Shown: piece after piece, positions 24,029 to 32,683 of the stretch
Numbering within the stretch: position 1 is the first letter of the stretch
Layout: each line of letters opens with the position of its first letter
Source: Muricoccus harenae
Lineage (GTDB): Bacteria > Pseudomonadota > Alphaproteobacteria > Acetobacterales > Acetobacteraceae
Assembly (NCBI RefSeq): GCF_009848505.1
Contig: NZ_WWDL01000034.1
Span: 1-55,203 of the forward strand
Reading direction: 5' to 3'
DNA: 55,203 nt
Position numbers and translations under genes: made by a program
The notes under the pieces: model-generated
What the model was told of the DNA's origin: nothing
Seen by the model: the letters and a program-made list of their open reading frames with translations, nothing else
Databases searched by the model: none

Positions 24029-25000
24029 CTACTCCACGGTAATCCGCGCATCCCGGATCAGTTTTTCCCACTTCGTTGTCTCCGAGGCGATGAAGCGCCC
24101 GGTCGCCGCGGGGCTCCGCTCTTCCGGTGCCGGAGCTTGAACACCGAGCTCCGAGACACGCGCCTGGGTCGCCGGGTCGCCCATGACCTTCCAGATGGCG
24201 GCCGACATGGCCTGGACCATGGGCGCGGGCGTGCCGGCAGGGGCGAGGACGGCGTTCCAAGTGGTCGCTTCGAAGCCGGGAATCGTTTCTGCCACAGCGG
24301 GCAGGTCCGGTAGCGCTTCGGAACGGCGGGCGCCGCTGGTGGCGATGCCGCGCAGAGCGCCGGCGCGCACCTGAGCGGCACCGGTCGCGACGCTGTCCAT
24401 CACGAGGGCGATGCGGCCGGCGAGAAGGTCCGCCACCGCGGGGGCCGTGCCGCGGTAGGGAATGTGCTCCGCTTGGGCGTTGGTCATGGACTTGAGCAGC
24501 TCGACGCCGAGATGGGATGAGCCGCCGATGCCGCTGCTGCCATATGCGTGCTGGCCGCTGCGGAGGAAATCGATCAGCCCCTTCATGTCACGCACGGGGC
24601 TGTTGGGCGGCACCATGATGACCTGCGGCACCACGCCGATGAGGGCCACGGGCGCGAAATCCGCCTGCGGATCGAAGGTGAGGCGCGAGCCGTGCAGGGC
24701 GCGGTGCACGGCGTGCACGACGGTGGTGAAGAGAAGAGTGCCGCCATCCTTCGGTGCGCGGGCCACGGCCTCGGTGCCTGGCAGGGCCCCGCCGCCGGCC
24801 CGGTTCTCGACGACGACCCGCTCCGGAAGCGCGTTGGAGAGGCGTTCAGTCAGGATGCGGGCCACGGCATCAGTCGGGCCTCCGGCAGCATAAGGAACGA
24901 TGAGGCGGACAGGCCGGTCCGGCCAGTGACCCTGGGCGAAGGCGGGCGCGGACAGGGCAGCGAGCCCCACCGTGGCCAGCAGGGCGCGACGCTCGATCAT
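24029..25000 (-). CDS. Bug/TctC-family periplasmic solute-binding protein
   Basis: A 323-residue exported protein with signal peptide RRALLATVGLAALSAPAFAQ. The Bug motifs follow: PVRLIVPYAAGGPTDAVAR, VVENRAGGGALPGTEAVAR, AYGSSGIGGSSHLGVELL and IPYRGTAPAVADLLAGRI. GAGGAAA before the ATG is a good ribosome site. It lies 43 bases after the ThDP-enzyme gene on the same strand, so one operon is likely, with the binding protein capturing the acid that the enzyme later processes. As elsewhere in this window, the membrane subunits of the tripartite tricarboxylate system are absent. Confidence 0.93.
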   Translation of the reverse strand: MIERRALLATVGLAALSAPAFAQGHWPDRPVRLIVPYAAGGPTDAVARILTERLSNALPERVVVENRAGGGALPGTEAVARAPKDGGTLLFTTVVHAVHRALHGSRLTFDPQADFAPVALIGVVPQVIMVPPNSPVRDMKGLIDFLRSGQHAYGSSGIGGSSHLGVELLKSMTNAQAEHIPYRGTAPAVADLLAGRIALVMDSVATGAAQVRAGALRGIATSGARRSEALPDLPAVAETIPGFEATTWNAVLAPAGTPAPMVQAMSAAIWKVMGDPATQARVSELGVQAPAPEERSPAATGRFIASETTKWEKLIRDARITVE

Positions 25001-25043
25001 GGATGTTTCCTCATTGGCTATCTTGGTTCAGATCAGGCGCAGT

Positions 25044-26792
25044 TCAGGCAATGCGGTCGCCCTTCTTGATCACTGCCGCACGGTTATCCACGCCGGGCAG
25101 CATCTTGGCGGGGTCACGCGTCACAATAACGTCCAGCACTACGGGACCCTTGATGGACATGGCCTGGTGCAGCGCGTCCTCGATGCTCTCGGGATCCTCC
25201 ACGCGGATGCCGGTGACGCCAAAGGCCTTGGCAACCTCGGCGAAGTTCACCTCGGAGAGGTCGGAGGAGTGATAATTCCCGGCACCATAGACCAGGTGCT
25301 GTAGCGCCTTCACATAGCCGGAGGCAGCGTTGTTCACGACGATGACGGTGAAGTCGAGGTTGAGGCGTCGCGCCGTCTCCAGATCGCCCAGCACCATGCA
25401 AAAGCCGCTGTCGCCAGTCAGTGACAGGATCGGGCGGCCGGGGGCTGCCAGCGCCGCACCCATCGCTCCGGGCAGGCCGTAGCCGATGGAGGCGAAGCCC
25501 CGGTCGGGTACGAAACCGCGCCCGGCGCGCTTGGTGTCGAAGAGCAGCCCGCCCCAATGTGCCGCAAAGCCGCCATCGGCGACCAGGATGCCATCCTCCG
25601 GCAGCACATTGTTGATGGCGGTTAGCAGGCGGGCGACGTTGATCGGGCGCTCCGTGGAATGCAGGCGCGGCGCGACCTCCTCCCGCCACTTCGCCATGCG
25701 GGCGGGCACTTCTTCCGCATAGTCGGCGTGGCGGGACTTGAGGTCGGGTGCCTTGGCCTGCAGCGCCTCATGCAGATCCTCGATGCCGAGCCGGGCATCG
25801 CCCCAGAGGAGCACGTCTGCCTGCCGGGTGCGGCCGAATTCCTCGGCCACGATGTCGAGGTGGATGATGGTCTTGCCCGGCCCTGGCACTGTGTAGCGCT
25901 TGGTTGCGATCTCGCCGAGCTTGCAGCCGATGACGAGGATGACATCCGCTTCTTCGATGAGCCCGTTGGCGATGCGGTCGTAGCGGCCGAAAAGCCCGGC
26001 GCTCAGCGGATCCGTGCAGGGAATGGCGCCCTTGCCTGTGAGGGTATGGGCAACCGGGATGTTGTTGGCGCGCGAGAAGGCCGTGAGGGCATCCCAGGCG
26101 CCCGAGATGTGCACGCCCCCACCCGCGAGGATGAAGGGCCGGCGCGCCCTGGCGATGAGGTCGGCGGCGCGGGCGACGGCGCTGCCATCCGGGCGGCAGC
26201 GCAAGGCGGGAGCGGCCTCGTTGATCGGGTCCACCTCGAACTCTTCCGCCTGGAAGGTATGGGTGGCGTGCATCAGGTCCTCGGGCACGTCGACGACGAC
26301 GGGCCCGGGGCGGCCTGTGGTGGCGACCATGAAGGCGCGGCGCATCAACTCGGGTATGCGCTGGATAGCCTCAATACGGATCAACTCCTTGCAGACCGGG
26401 CGCAACAGCTCTGTCTGCCGGCACTCCTGCGTCATGTTCTTCCAGGCGTGGTCGCGATGCGTGTCGCCAACCACGCAGACCATCGGCGTGCCGGCGTTCA
26501 GCGCCTCCGCCAAGCCGGTGACGAGGTTGGTCGCTCCCGGTCCGAGCGTAGCGTCGGCAAGGCCGACGCGGCCCGAAACCTTCGCATAGGCATCGGCGAG
26601 GAAGACCGCCGAGCGCTCGTCATTCATCAGGTGGTGCGGCATGTCGAAGCGCCGCACCGCCTCATAGAGCGGCAAGAGCTGGAAGCCGCCCATACCGAAC
26701 ATCGGTCCGCCATGGAAGGCGCGGATGATGCGGGCAATGGCCTCCCCGCCCTGCATCTCGACCGTGGAGTTGGCAGTAAGGGAGTCGGGCAC
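25044..26792 (-). CDS. Thiamine-diphosphate-dependent enzyme (acetolactate synthase-like family)
   Basis: A 582-residue three-domain ThDP enzyme. The N-terminal Pyr domain has the catalytic Glu in LMNDERSAVFLADAYAKVSG and GLADATLGPGATNLVTGLAE. A central Rossmann-like domain contains RPFILAGGGVHISGA. The C-terminal PP domain has ASIGYGLPGAMGAALA and the cofactor motif GDSGFCMVLGDLETA, ending at VVNNAAS. Start is a GTG with AGAGGAA upstream; an ATG at 26756 is an alternative. Related enzymes include acetolactate synthase, 2-oxo-acid decarboxylases and sulfoacetaldehyde acetyltransferase; the substrate cannot be fixed. Divergent transcription from an IclR regulator and coupling to a Bug gene indicate an inducible catabolic operon. 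Confidence 0.88.
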   Translation of the reverse strand: MPDSLTANSTVEMQGGEAIARIIRAFHGGPMFGMGGFQLLPLYEAVRRFDMPHHLMNDERSAVFLADAYAKVSGRVGLADATLGPGATNLVTGLAEALNAGTPMVCVVGDTHRDHAWKNMTQECRQTELLRPVCKELIRIEAIQRIPELMRRAFMVATTGRPGPVVVDVPEDLMHATHTFQAEEFEVDPINEAAPALRCRPDGSAVARAADLIARARRPFILAGGGVHISGAWDALTAFSRANNIPVAHTLTGKGAIPCTDPLSAGLFGRYDRIANGLIEEADVILVIGCKLGEIATKRYTVPGPGKTIIHLDIVAEEFGRTRQADVLLWGDARLGIEDLHEALQAKAPDLKSRHADYAEEVPARMAKWREEVAPRLHSTERPINVARLLTAINNVLPEDGILVADGGFAAHWGGLLFDTKRAGRGFVPDRGFASIGYGLPGAMGAALAAPGRPILSLTGDSGFCMVLGDLETARRLNLDFTVIVVNNAASGYVKALQHLVYGAGNYHSSDLSEVNFAEVAKAFGVTGIRVEDPESIEDALHQAMSIKGPVVLDVIVTRDPAKMLPGVDNRAAVIKKGDRIA

Positions 26793-26871
26793 GCGGCATT
26801 TCCTCTTTTCTTCACGGCAAGGGGACAACACCCATGGCTGCCGCAGTTGTGTCCCATTGAGTGAGACGTTC

Positions 26872-26889
26872 ATTCCTGGTAAATGGAAT
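26872..26889. promoter_or_regulatory. Candidate IclR operator in the divergent intergenic region
   Basis: ATTCC-N8-GGAAT forms an inverted repeat within an A/T-rich stretch between the ThDP gene and the IclR gene. Known IclR-family sites are built on TGGAAAT/ATTTCCA half-sites, which this resembles. Its position would allow control of both directions. Confidence 0.45.
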
Positions 26890-26956
26890 TTATACGGAGG
26901 GTGCCATCGGCTCGTCAACGCCGTCCCACCCTGATCCGCACGCGGAGTTTCGACCC

Positions 26957-27730
26957 ATGGAGAGCAACAATTCTGCCGGCCATCAGGGCATTGACAGAGC
27001 CCTGGCGCTGCTGCGCGCGGTTGCCGCGGAGGGCAGGGGCGGCGCAAGGCTCGGCGACGTGGCAGCGCAGACAGGGCTCTCCCGCTCCACGACGCATCGC
27101 CTACTGACCCATCTCGTTCAGGCCGGCTTGCTGGAGCAGGATTCTGACGGACCGCACTACCATCTAGGTTTCGATCTCTACGATCTTGGCCGTCGTGCCG
27201 CGGAACGCCATGGTCTGCCCGGCATCGCGCGCGCCAGCCTTGTGCGGCTTGAGGAGCGCAGCGAGGATACCGTCTATCTCGGTATTCGCTCAGGTGACGA
27301 TGCGCTCTGCACAGCACGTCAGGAAGGCCGCTACCCGATCAAGACCCTTACGCTGGCGGTGGGAGACCGGCGTCCGCTTGGCGTCGGCGCCGGCAGCCTC
27401 GCCCTTCTCGCCGCCTTGTCGGATGCGGAGGTGGAGCGCGCCATTCTCGCCAATACCAGCCGCCTAAGCACCTATCCCTCCTTTTCACCCGACCGCCTGC
27501 ACGAATTGGTGCAGCGGACCCGTACCGATGGTTACGCCACAAACCCCGGCATGGTCCTTCCTGGCATGATGGCCGTCGGCGTTCCCATCCACACCCGGGG
27601 TGACCGAGTGGCGGGTGCGCTGAGCATCGCCGCGATCGAAGGGCGGATGCAGCCGGACCGGCGCTTGGAGTTGGTGACGTGGCTGCACGAGGAGGCCGCG
27701 GCGATTTCGGCGAGGCTGGACTCGCGCTGA
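26957..27730 (+). CDS. IclR-family transcriptional regulator
   Basis: A 257-residue regulator. An N-terminal winged helix (about 10-75) contains IDRALALLRAVAAEG, GDVAAQTGLSRSTTHRLL and HLVQAGLLEQD. The C-terminal IclR effector domain includes DTVYLGIRSGDDALC, LGVGAGSLALLAAL and GYATNPGMVLPGMMAVGVPI. GGAG lies nine bases before the ATG. It is divergent from the ThDP-enzyme/Bug operon across about 165 bases that hold an inverted repeat, the usual arrangement for a regulator of that operon and of itself. The inducer is probably the organic acid bound by the Bug protein, by analogy. Confidence 0.92.
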   Translation: MESNNSAGHQGIDRALALLRAVAAEGRGGARLGDVAAQTGLSRSTTHRLLTHLVQAGLLEQDSDGPHYHLGFDLYDLGRRAAERHGLPGIARASLVRLEERSEDTVYLGIRSGDDALCTARQEGRYPIKTLTLAVGDRRPLGVGAGSLALLAALSDAEVERAILANTSRLSTYPSFSPDRLHELVQRTRTDGYATNPGMVLPGMMAVGVPIHTRGDRVAGALSIAAIEGRMQPDRRLELVTWLHEEAAAISARLDSR

Positions 27731-27773
27731 AGCATGGGGTGGGTGGAAGCCGATTTGCCTGGATGGTGACGCG

Positions 27774-27927
27774 TTATTGGTCAATGGCCTTCGTCGTCAC
27801 CGCGTTCACGTCGAATGTGCCGCGGAACTCCACCAAGTTGCGTGAGGGAGCGTCGGGATTGAGGGCGACCGTCGTCTCGTTCGCAGCTCGGTCCCGAACC
27901 GGGCTGTTGCCGCTATCTGTGATCTCG
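27774..27927 (-). pseudogene. Coding-like relic downstream of the two-repeat gene
   Basis: On the minus strand about 45 codons with genuine codon bias read NETTVALNPDAPSRNLVEF and GTFDVNAVTTKAIDQ, then stop. There is no start or ribosome site. The upstream gene ends just before it. I do not recognise the family. It looks like the 3' end of a deleted gene. Confidence 0.35.
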
Positions 27928-28749
27928 TCAGGACTCGCGTGCCCAGGCGAGCAGCACCTCAGAGGCGCGCATTCCCGGCTTCGCACCGAGGCACATCGCG
28001 GTTTCGTTGACCATTGAGATCTCGCCGTTCTGAAAGACCGAGGCGGCGTCGCCGATGCAAGCTGAGGCGGCGGAGACGGTGAAGGATGCGATGCCGCGCT
28101 GGTCGAGGGCGGGAAGACGCGTTGTTCCTGCGTCCTCGATCCCGACACCGGCATCGTGGAAGATCCCCGCGAAGCCCTCCGTTCGCAGCGCCATAAAGGG
28201 CGAGCCGCCGACGAGGCCGCCATGGGAGCCGGTGACGATGATCTGCCCGGCATCCTCTGGCGTGACGAGCGAGGCCGAATCCAGCAGCAGGATACGGCGC
28301 CTTCCATCCGGCACAGGCACCTCGCCGCGCGTCTCGCCGAGGGTGGGGACCGTGGCGCGGACATGCTTCGCTTTGCGTAGCAGTTCGGCAGCGTCAATAC
28401 AGGCCATACCGTCCGTCACGCCCACGGAACGGGCCGGGGCATTGGCATGGCTGATAATTCCGCGCGCGCGCATGTCGGCCGTATCACCGATGCGGCAGGA
28501 GAGATGGGAGACGGTGGCCGCGGCGATGCCCAACGCCTCCAGATAACGCAAGGAGCCGGTGCCGGCCTCATCCTTGCCCAGCCCGGCATCGTTGAGGATG
28601 ACGGCGCGCGCCTGGGCTTTGGCGGTAAGGTAGCCTGGATAAACCCCGCCATGGGAGCCGGAGAGGATGACGGCGCCACGCGCCTCGGATGGTAGCTTGG
28701 TAATGGTATCGGCAAAGATGATGGGGATGGAACTGGTGTCGGTGATCAC
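27928..28749 (-). CDS. Unrecognised protein made of two internal repeats
   Basis: A 273-residue protein that I cannot assign to a named family. It consists of two related halves. Half one (about 23-125) has AVILSGSHGGVYPG, ILNDAGLGKDEAGTGSLRYL, GIAAATVSHLS and IGDTAD. Half two (about 165-270) has IIVTGSHGGLVGG, IFHDAGVGIEDAGTTRLPAL, GIASFTVSAAS and IGDAAS. The repeated SHGG and DAG-G-(D/E)-AGT motifs look like active-site or ligand loops at matching positions. A linker around 130-160 (TLGETRGEVPVPDGRRRIL) joins them. There is no signal peptide or membrane segment. It begins at a GTG that overlaps the stop of an upstream frame as GTGA, so it was the second gene of a coupled pair. The nearest intact neighbours are catabolic. 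Confidence 0.75.
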   Translation of the reverse strand: MITDTSSIPIIFADTITKLPSEARGAVILSGSHGGVYPGYLTAKAQARAVILNDAGLGKDEAGTGSLRYLEALGIAAATVSHLSCRIGDTADMRARGIISHANAPARSVGVTDGMACIDAAELLRKAKHVRATVPTLGETRGEVPVPDGRRRILLLDSASLVTPEDAGQIIVTGSHGGLVGGSPFMALRTEGFAGIFHDAGVGIEDAGTTRLPALDQRGIASFTVSAASACIGDAASVFQNGEISMVNETAMCLGAKPGMRASEVLLAWARES

Positions 28750-28880
28750 GCCTTGAGGTCCTTTGCAGGGGTGGCAATGCCGAGCGTGCCGAAGGGTTCA
28801 TAGACGCGCAGTACCTTCGTGTCGCTCCTTGGCCCTGCTCCGCGGGCGGCCATGGTGAAGCGTGGCACTCCGCAGCGGTG
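28746..28880 (-). pseudogene. 3' relic of a gene coupled to the two-repeat gene
   Basis: The frame ends FTMAARGAGPRSDTKVLRVY followed by EPFGTLGIATPAKDLKA and a TGA that overlaps the next gene's GTG. The codon bias and the coupling imply a real C terminus. The sequence further upstream becomes inconsistent, with a shift to another frame around 28880-29000, so most of the gene is lost. I do not recognise the family. Confidence 0.4.
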
Positions 28881-29059
28881 ATGAGCGCGGGCGCAAGAAG
28901 CTGCGTGGCACCAAGAGTGATGAACGGGCTCTTCAGAAAGATGTCTGCGCAGGAATGCGGTAGGCAAGGAGTGAAGCCGCATTCTCGAACTGCGCCCAAG
29001 GTGGGTAAGCCGGATGTCGCGATCGCTCTTCCGGGTGGCTTTGGGCTCCACTGCTTCTT

Positions 29060-30007
29060 CTACAGCGGATTATCCTCGGGCGTATCGAGACGTGCGGCTG
29101 CTTCGGCCTCGGCGGGTGCTTGGGGGACGGGCCGCATGACTCGCCGGAACGGCGCCCTGCGAGCTCCGGGCGCATCAAGGCCATATGGGTCCGAATGCAA
29201 CACGAGCCTGCCGAGGCGGTCGGGCCAAGCGGTCAGATAGGCCAGTGCAACCCGCACCTCCTGCGGAGGGATCAACTCGATGGTGCGTCCCGTCGCGACG
29301 GTCGTCTGGACTGCGGCCGGTGGTCGGTCGGTCATCCAGGCGACGAGGTCGCGGAGGTGCTCGACCCGGACGCAGCCATGCGATACCGCGCGGCTTTGGC
29401 GCGCGAAGGATGCGGGGGTGTTGGTCCCGTGGAGGAAGATGCCGTCCGAGTCCAGCAATCCAATCCGGACGGGTCCAAGGGGGTTATCGGGACCCGGCGG
29501 TTGGATCAGCCGCCCATTCACGATCTGGAAACCGGTAATGCCTGCGGCGCGAACCTCCCGCTCAATGCTGGCGGGTACGTACCATGGCGGATTGCAGCGG
29601 GCCGAGGTGACGAAAGTGGCGAACTGGGGCGTACGGGTCCGATTGGCACCCACGATCACCCGCGAGCGCAAGATCTCTCGCCCACCATCATAGGCGATGA
29701 GTTCGGCGGCCGCGATATTCACGAGAACCAGCCGGCCTGCCGAGAAGTCCACAGCGAGGTGGTCCAGACGCTCCAACGTCCGATCCACTGCCAGCCGGCC
29801 ACGTTGATTGGCACTTGGAATGGCTCCACGGGCATGGCGGAGCTGCGCGCGACGATCCGGGGGTACGACGGTGGGTAAGTTTTGAGCAGCAGCCACCTTT
29901 GGCAGAATCAGGGCGCCCAGGTGAGCTGAGGCAGGCCCGAGGAATAAGGTGCTCGAGAAGGAACGGCGGGTCTGAAGCATGGTCTGCCCGAACTTGTGCG
30001 CGCCCAT
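29060..30007 (-). CDS. L,D-transpeptidase (YkuD domain), exported
   Basis: A 315-residue peptidoglycan enzyme. The N terminus has a Tat-like TRRSFSSTLFLGPASAHLGA segment and an Ala-rich cleavage region. After a linker comes the YkuD catalytic domain with IFLHGTN and, 14 residues on, the nucleophile motif SHGCVRVEHL (Cys). An NPPWYVPASI segment upstream, typical of the YcbB-like branch, helps place it. A C-terminal tail rich in Pro, Ala and Glu follows. Such enzymes make 3-3 peptidoglycan crosslinks or attach proteins to murein in the periplasm. The ATG at 30007 is used; an ATG at 29980 is equally possible and keeps the export signal. It is a monocistronic gene with no obvious link to the catabolic neighbours. 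Confidence 0.9.
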   Translation of the reverse strand: MGAHKFGQTMLQTRRSFSSTLFLGPASAHLGALILPKVAAAQNLPTVVPPDRRAQLRHARGAIPSANQRGRLAVDRTLERLDHLAVDFSAGRLVLVNIAAAELIAYDGGREILRSRVIVGANRTRTPQFATFVTSARCNPPWYVPASIEREVRAAGITGFQIVNGRLIQPPGPDNPLGPVRIGLLDSDGIFLHGTNTPASFARQSRAVSHGCVRVEHLRDLVAWMTDRPPAAVQTTVATGRTIELIPPQEVRVALAYLTAWPDRLGRLVLHSDPYGLDAPGARRAPFRRVMRPVPQAPAEAEAAARLDTPEDNPL

Positions 30008-30019
30008 CCTAGCAGCCAA

Positions 30020-30448
30020 ATGCGAAAGATCTCCTATTCTTCAGCGGCGCAAAGGTGGCCGTAGTCCCATCGGCTTACCCGTGAGGCATCGACGTCGCCG
30101 GCTCGTACAACTTGGGGGGGGTGTTCTGGAGGTGCTGGCGCTGGCCACATGAGAATCACGTCACAAAAACTCAGGAAGTATAGCGGAAAATAGTTTGATT
30201 TCAGATAATTACTGCCTTCAGGTTCAGCGGCCGACCGACCTGTTTCCAGGTGAGGGTTCCTTCAGGCAAGAAATCGCTGCTTGTTCAGCAGCCGACGCAT
30301 TAAGGTCCTGGCGGAAACAGGAAGGACCAGAGCCCGACCGCGAACTCTGCGCTAGGAACGATTTTACCAGAGTGATGAGTTGAGCACCTGTTGAACTCCG
30401 CACCAGGCGACATGCCTCGCGGGAATCTGCCGTCAACGGAACCTGATC
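30020..30448. other. Gap of about 430 bases, partly A/T-rich
   Basis: No gene is supported. The part around 30170-30220 is unusually A/T-rich for this sequence and may hold promoters for the transpeptidase gene or the downstream exported protein gene. No clear promoter pair was fixed. Confidence 0.4.
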
Positions 30449-31024
30449 ATGCGCTGCTTGCCCAAGGAACGTTTCCGGGGAACGACTCCTCGCCGAGCCC
30501 TGGTCTTCCGGGAGCAGGGAAGGGGCCGCCGCATAAGAGCATGGTTGGCTGTCGCAGCGGCTTGCATTCTGCAGGCCAATCCCATTGCGGCCGCGCCGGG
30601 GGAGCGAAGTGCAGGCGCCATCATCGAGGTTGCGCCCCGACAATCTCCAAGGCCCACCGTAGACCACTCCGGCAAGGCACGTCAGACCCAGGCAAATGTG
30701 CTGGATGATCCGGCCCTTGCCTCCTTACCGGCAGTTGGGCTGAGCGGGGTTTTGCCGCAGGGTACGACGGCACGGGTGCAGAACCTGCAAAATGGACGCT
30801 CGACACTGGTTCAGATCCGGAGGGGCGGCTCGGCGAGTGCGGGCCGGTTGCTCGACATCACGCCGTCTGTCGCGCGTGCTCTGGGCGTGGCCGGAAACAG
30901 CGCCCGTATCCTGGTCGCTCCCCTTGCTGTGCCTCAGCCCGATGGAACCATCCGGCTGGGTGAAGGCACCCGCTTGGCAGGATCGACAGCTGCGCCAGCT
31001 CTCAGCCCTCGCCCGGAGGATTGA
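30449..31024 (+). CDS. Exported double-psi-barrel (RlpA-like) protein
   Basis: A 191-residue protein. An arginine-rich N terminus leads into a hydrophobic export segment AWLAVAAACILQANPIAAA (about 31-49). After a linker, residues about 95-165 resemble the RlpA double-psi beta barrel: GVLPQGTTARVQNLQNGR, STLVQIRRGG, then RLLDITPSVARALGV and a final strand. The RGP-type acidic site found in lytic RlpA proteins is not visible, so binding without cleavage is possible. RlpA proteins act on peptidoglycan at the septum or envelope. The divergent neighbour is an L,D-transpeptidase, a second cell-wall gene, across an A/T-rich gap. The 303 bases that follow before the next gene hold nothing recognised. 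Confidence 0.65.
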   Translation: MRCLPKERFRGTTPRRALVFREQGRGRRIRAWLAVAAACILQANPIAAAPGERSAGAIIEVAPRQSPRPTVDHSGKARQTQANVLDDPALASLPAVGLSGVLPQGTTARVQNLQNGRSTLVQIRRGGSASAGRLLDITPSVARALGVAGNSARILVAPLAVPQPDGTIRLGEGTRLAGSTAAPALSPRPED

Positions 31025-31327
31025 GCGGCGTAGCGCCGCATGCTCTGGCAGAGCGGAAAGCCCGGGCCTTCTATCAACATGCCACCGACTAGGTCGGCTG
31101 CGCGCCATGCACGCCGCCGGTCACCTGCACAGCCTCCGCCAGGTTGCCTTAGCTGGGGGAGGGGGTGGTGACATCGTTTCGGGATCCAGCCGCGCCTGAG
31201 CCCCCCGCGCATAATTGGCAGGGTGGGCCGGCGGGCGCGCATCCCCCCGCTCCTGCCTGAGGCTGCGATACTGCCCTTTCTGCAACCCTACCCCGAGCGG
31301 CCGCGCTTAGCGGCATGAGGAGCTTGC

Positions 31328-32596
31328 ATGACCACGCGCCCGGCCATCGCGGAACAGCCCTGCTTCGGCCCCTCGGTGCCGCATTTCATGTTCGCGACCG
31401 GTATCGAGGGCAGCATTCCGACCGTCGACGGGCGGCGGGTGGATCAGATGGTGGCCAGTGGGCATGTGCGTCGCTGGGCGGAGGACTTCGCGCTGGTCAG
31501 TGAACTCGGCTGCGGCTTCCTGCGCTACGGTCCGCCGCTGCATACGACTTGGCTGGGCGAGGGCCGCTACAACTGGACCTTCGCGGACGAGACCTTTGCC
31601 GCCCTTCGCCACCAGGGCACCTATCCGATCGCGGATCTCTGCCATTTCGGGGTGCCCGACTGGATCGGCAATTTTCAGAACCCCGATTTTCCACGGCTCT
31701 TCGCCGGTTACGCGCAGGCCTTCGCGCGGCGCTTTCCCTGGGTGCAGCTTTATACCCCCGTTAACGAGATGTATGTCTGCGCGTTGTTTTCCGGCCGCTA
31801 TGGATGGTGGAACGAGCAACTGAGCAGCGAGCATGGCTTCGTCACCGCGATGAAGCACCTGGTAGGAGCCAATCTCGCGGCCATGCGCGCTATCCTCCAG
31901 GTGCGGCCCGACGCGATTTTCATCCAGAGCGAGTCCACGGAGCAGTACCACGCCGCATCACCCATGGCCTGGCCTGAAGCGCGCCACCGCAATGCCGAGC
32001 GGTTCCTGTCGCTCGACCTGAACTACGGCCATCCCGTGGATGCGCCCATGTACGAATACCTGATGGACAACGGGATGACCCGCGAGGAGTATGCCGGCTT
32101 CCGGAACACCGACCTGAAGCGGCATTGCGTTCTCGGGACCGACTACTACCAGACGAACGAGCACTTGGTGCGGGATGATGGCAGCACTCGTGCTTCGGGC
32201 GAGGTGTACGGGTACGCGACAATCATCCAGCAATACTACAGTCGCTATCACCTTCCGCTTATGCACACCGAAACCAATCTGATGGACACGCCTGAAAGCG
32301 ATTCTACGGAATGGCTATGGAAGCAGTGGGCCAATCTGCTCCTACTATGGGAAACCCCCGTGCCGGTGCTGGGCTTCACCTGGTACTCGCTGACCGATCA
32401 GGTTGATTGGGACACCGCCTTGCGGGAGAATGCGGGCCGCGTGCATCCGGTCGGACTCTACGACCTGGATCGCAAGCCGCGGCGGGTGGCCGGAGCCTTC
32501 CGGCGGTTGATAGAGCAATGGAGCGAGGTGCTGCCGGCCCGGAGCCTGTGCCTGCGGCTTCCCCTCGCTCCGCTGCGTTCCGACGATGAAGGTTAG
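31328..32596 (+). CDS. Glycoside hydrolase family 1-type beta-glycosidase
   Basis: A 422-residue (beta/alpha)8 glycosidase. The acid/base Glu is in YTPVNEMYVCA, where family 1 normally has NEP. The nucleophile Glu is in LMHTETNL, near the C-terminal third, with the usual spacing. GFLRYGPPLHTTW and WGPxY-like aromatic segments around the sugar site are present, as is the late GFTWYSLTDQVDW. It has no signal peptide, so it would act on imported glycosides in the cytoplasm. GAGGAGC lies upstream of the ATG. The next gene, 87 bases downstream, resembles galactose 1-dehydrogenase, so the pair may split a beta-galactoside-like sugar and oxidise the monosaccharide. Substrate identity is inferred. 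Confidence 0.82.
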   Translation: MTTRPAIAEQPCFGPSVPHFMFATGIEGSIPTVDGRRVDQMVASGHVRRWAEDFALVSELGCGFLRYGPPLHTTWLGEGRYNWTFADETFAALRHQGTYPIADLCHFGVPDWIGNFQNPDFPRLFAGYAQAFARRFPWVQLYTPVNEMYVCALFSGRYGWWNEQLSSEHGFVTAMKHLVGANLAAMRAILQVRPDAIFIQSESTEQYHAASPMAWPEARHRNAERFLSLDLNYGHPVDAPMYEYLMDNGMTREEYAGFRNTDLKRHCVLGTDYYQTNEHLVRDDGSTRASGEVYGYATIIQQYYSRYHLPLMHTETNLMDTPESDSTEWLWKQWANLLLLWETPVPVLGFTWYSLTDQVDWDTALRENAGRVHPVGLYDLDRKPRRVAGAFRRLIEQWSEVLPARSLCLRLPLAPLRSDDEG

Positions 32597-32683
32597 GCAA
32601 GATGCCTGCCTCCGGCAGGCGACCCGTGAGCTTCTGGTTGGAAAGCCGAGGACTGGAGGCCAGCAGAGGCCGGGAGAAGCAAG

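Noticed and set aside
25659-26864. 401-codon plus-strand frame opposite the ThDP enzyme
   Set aside because: Antisense shadow; all ThDP domain motifs are on the minus strand.
26793-27317. N-terminal extension of the ThDP enzyme to 757 residues
   Set aside because: The extension overlaps the divergent IclR gene and has no ThDP-family similarity; the family start is near the GTG at 26792.
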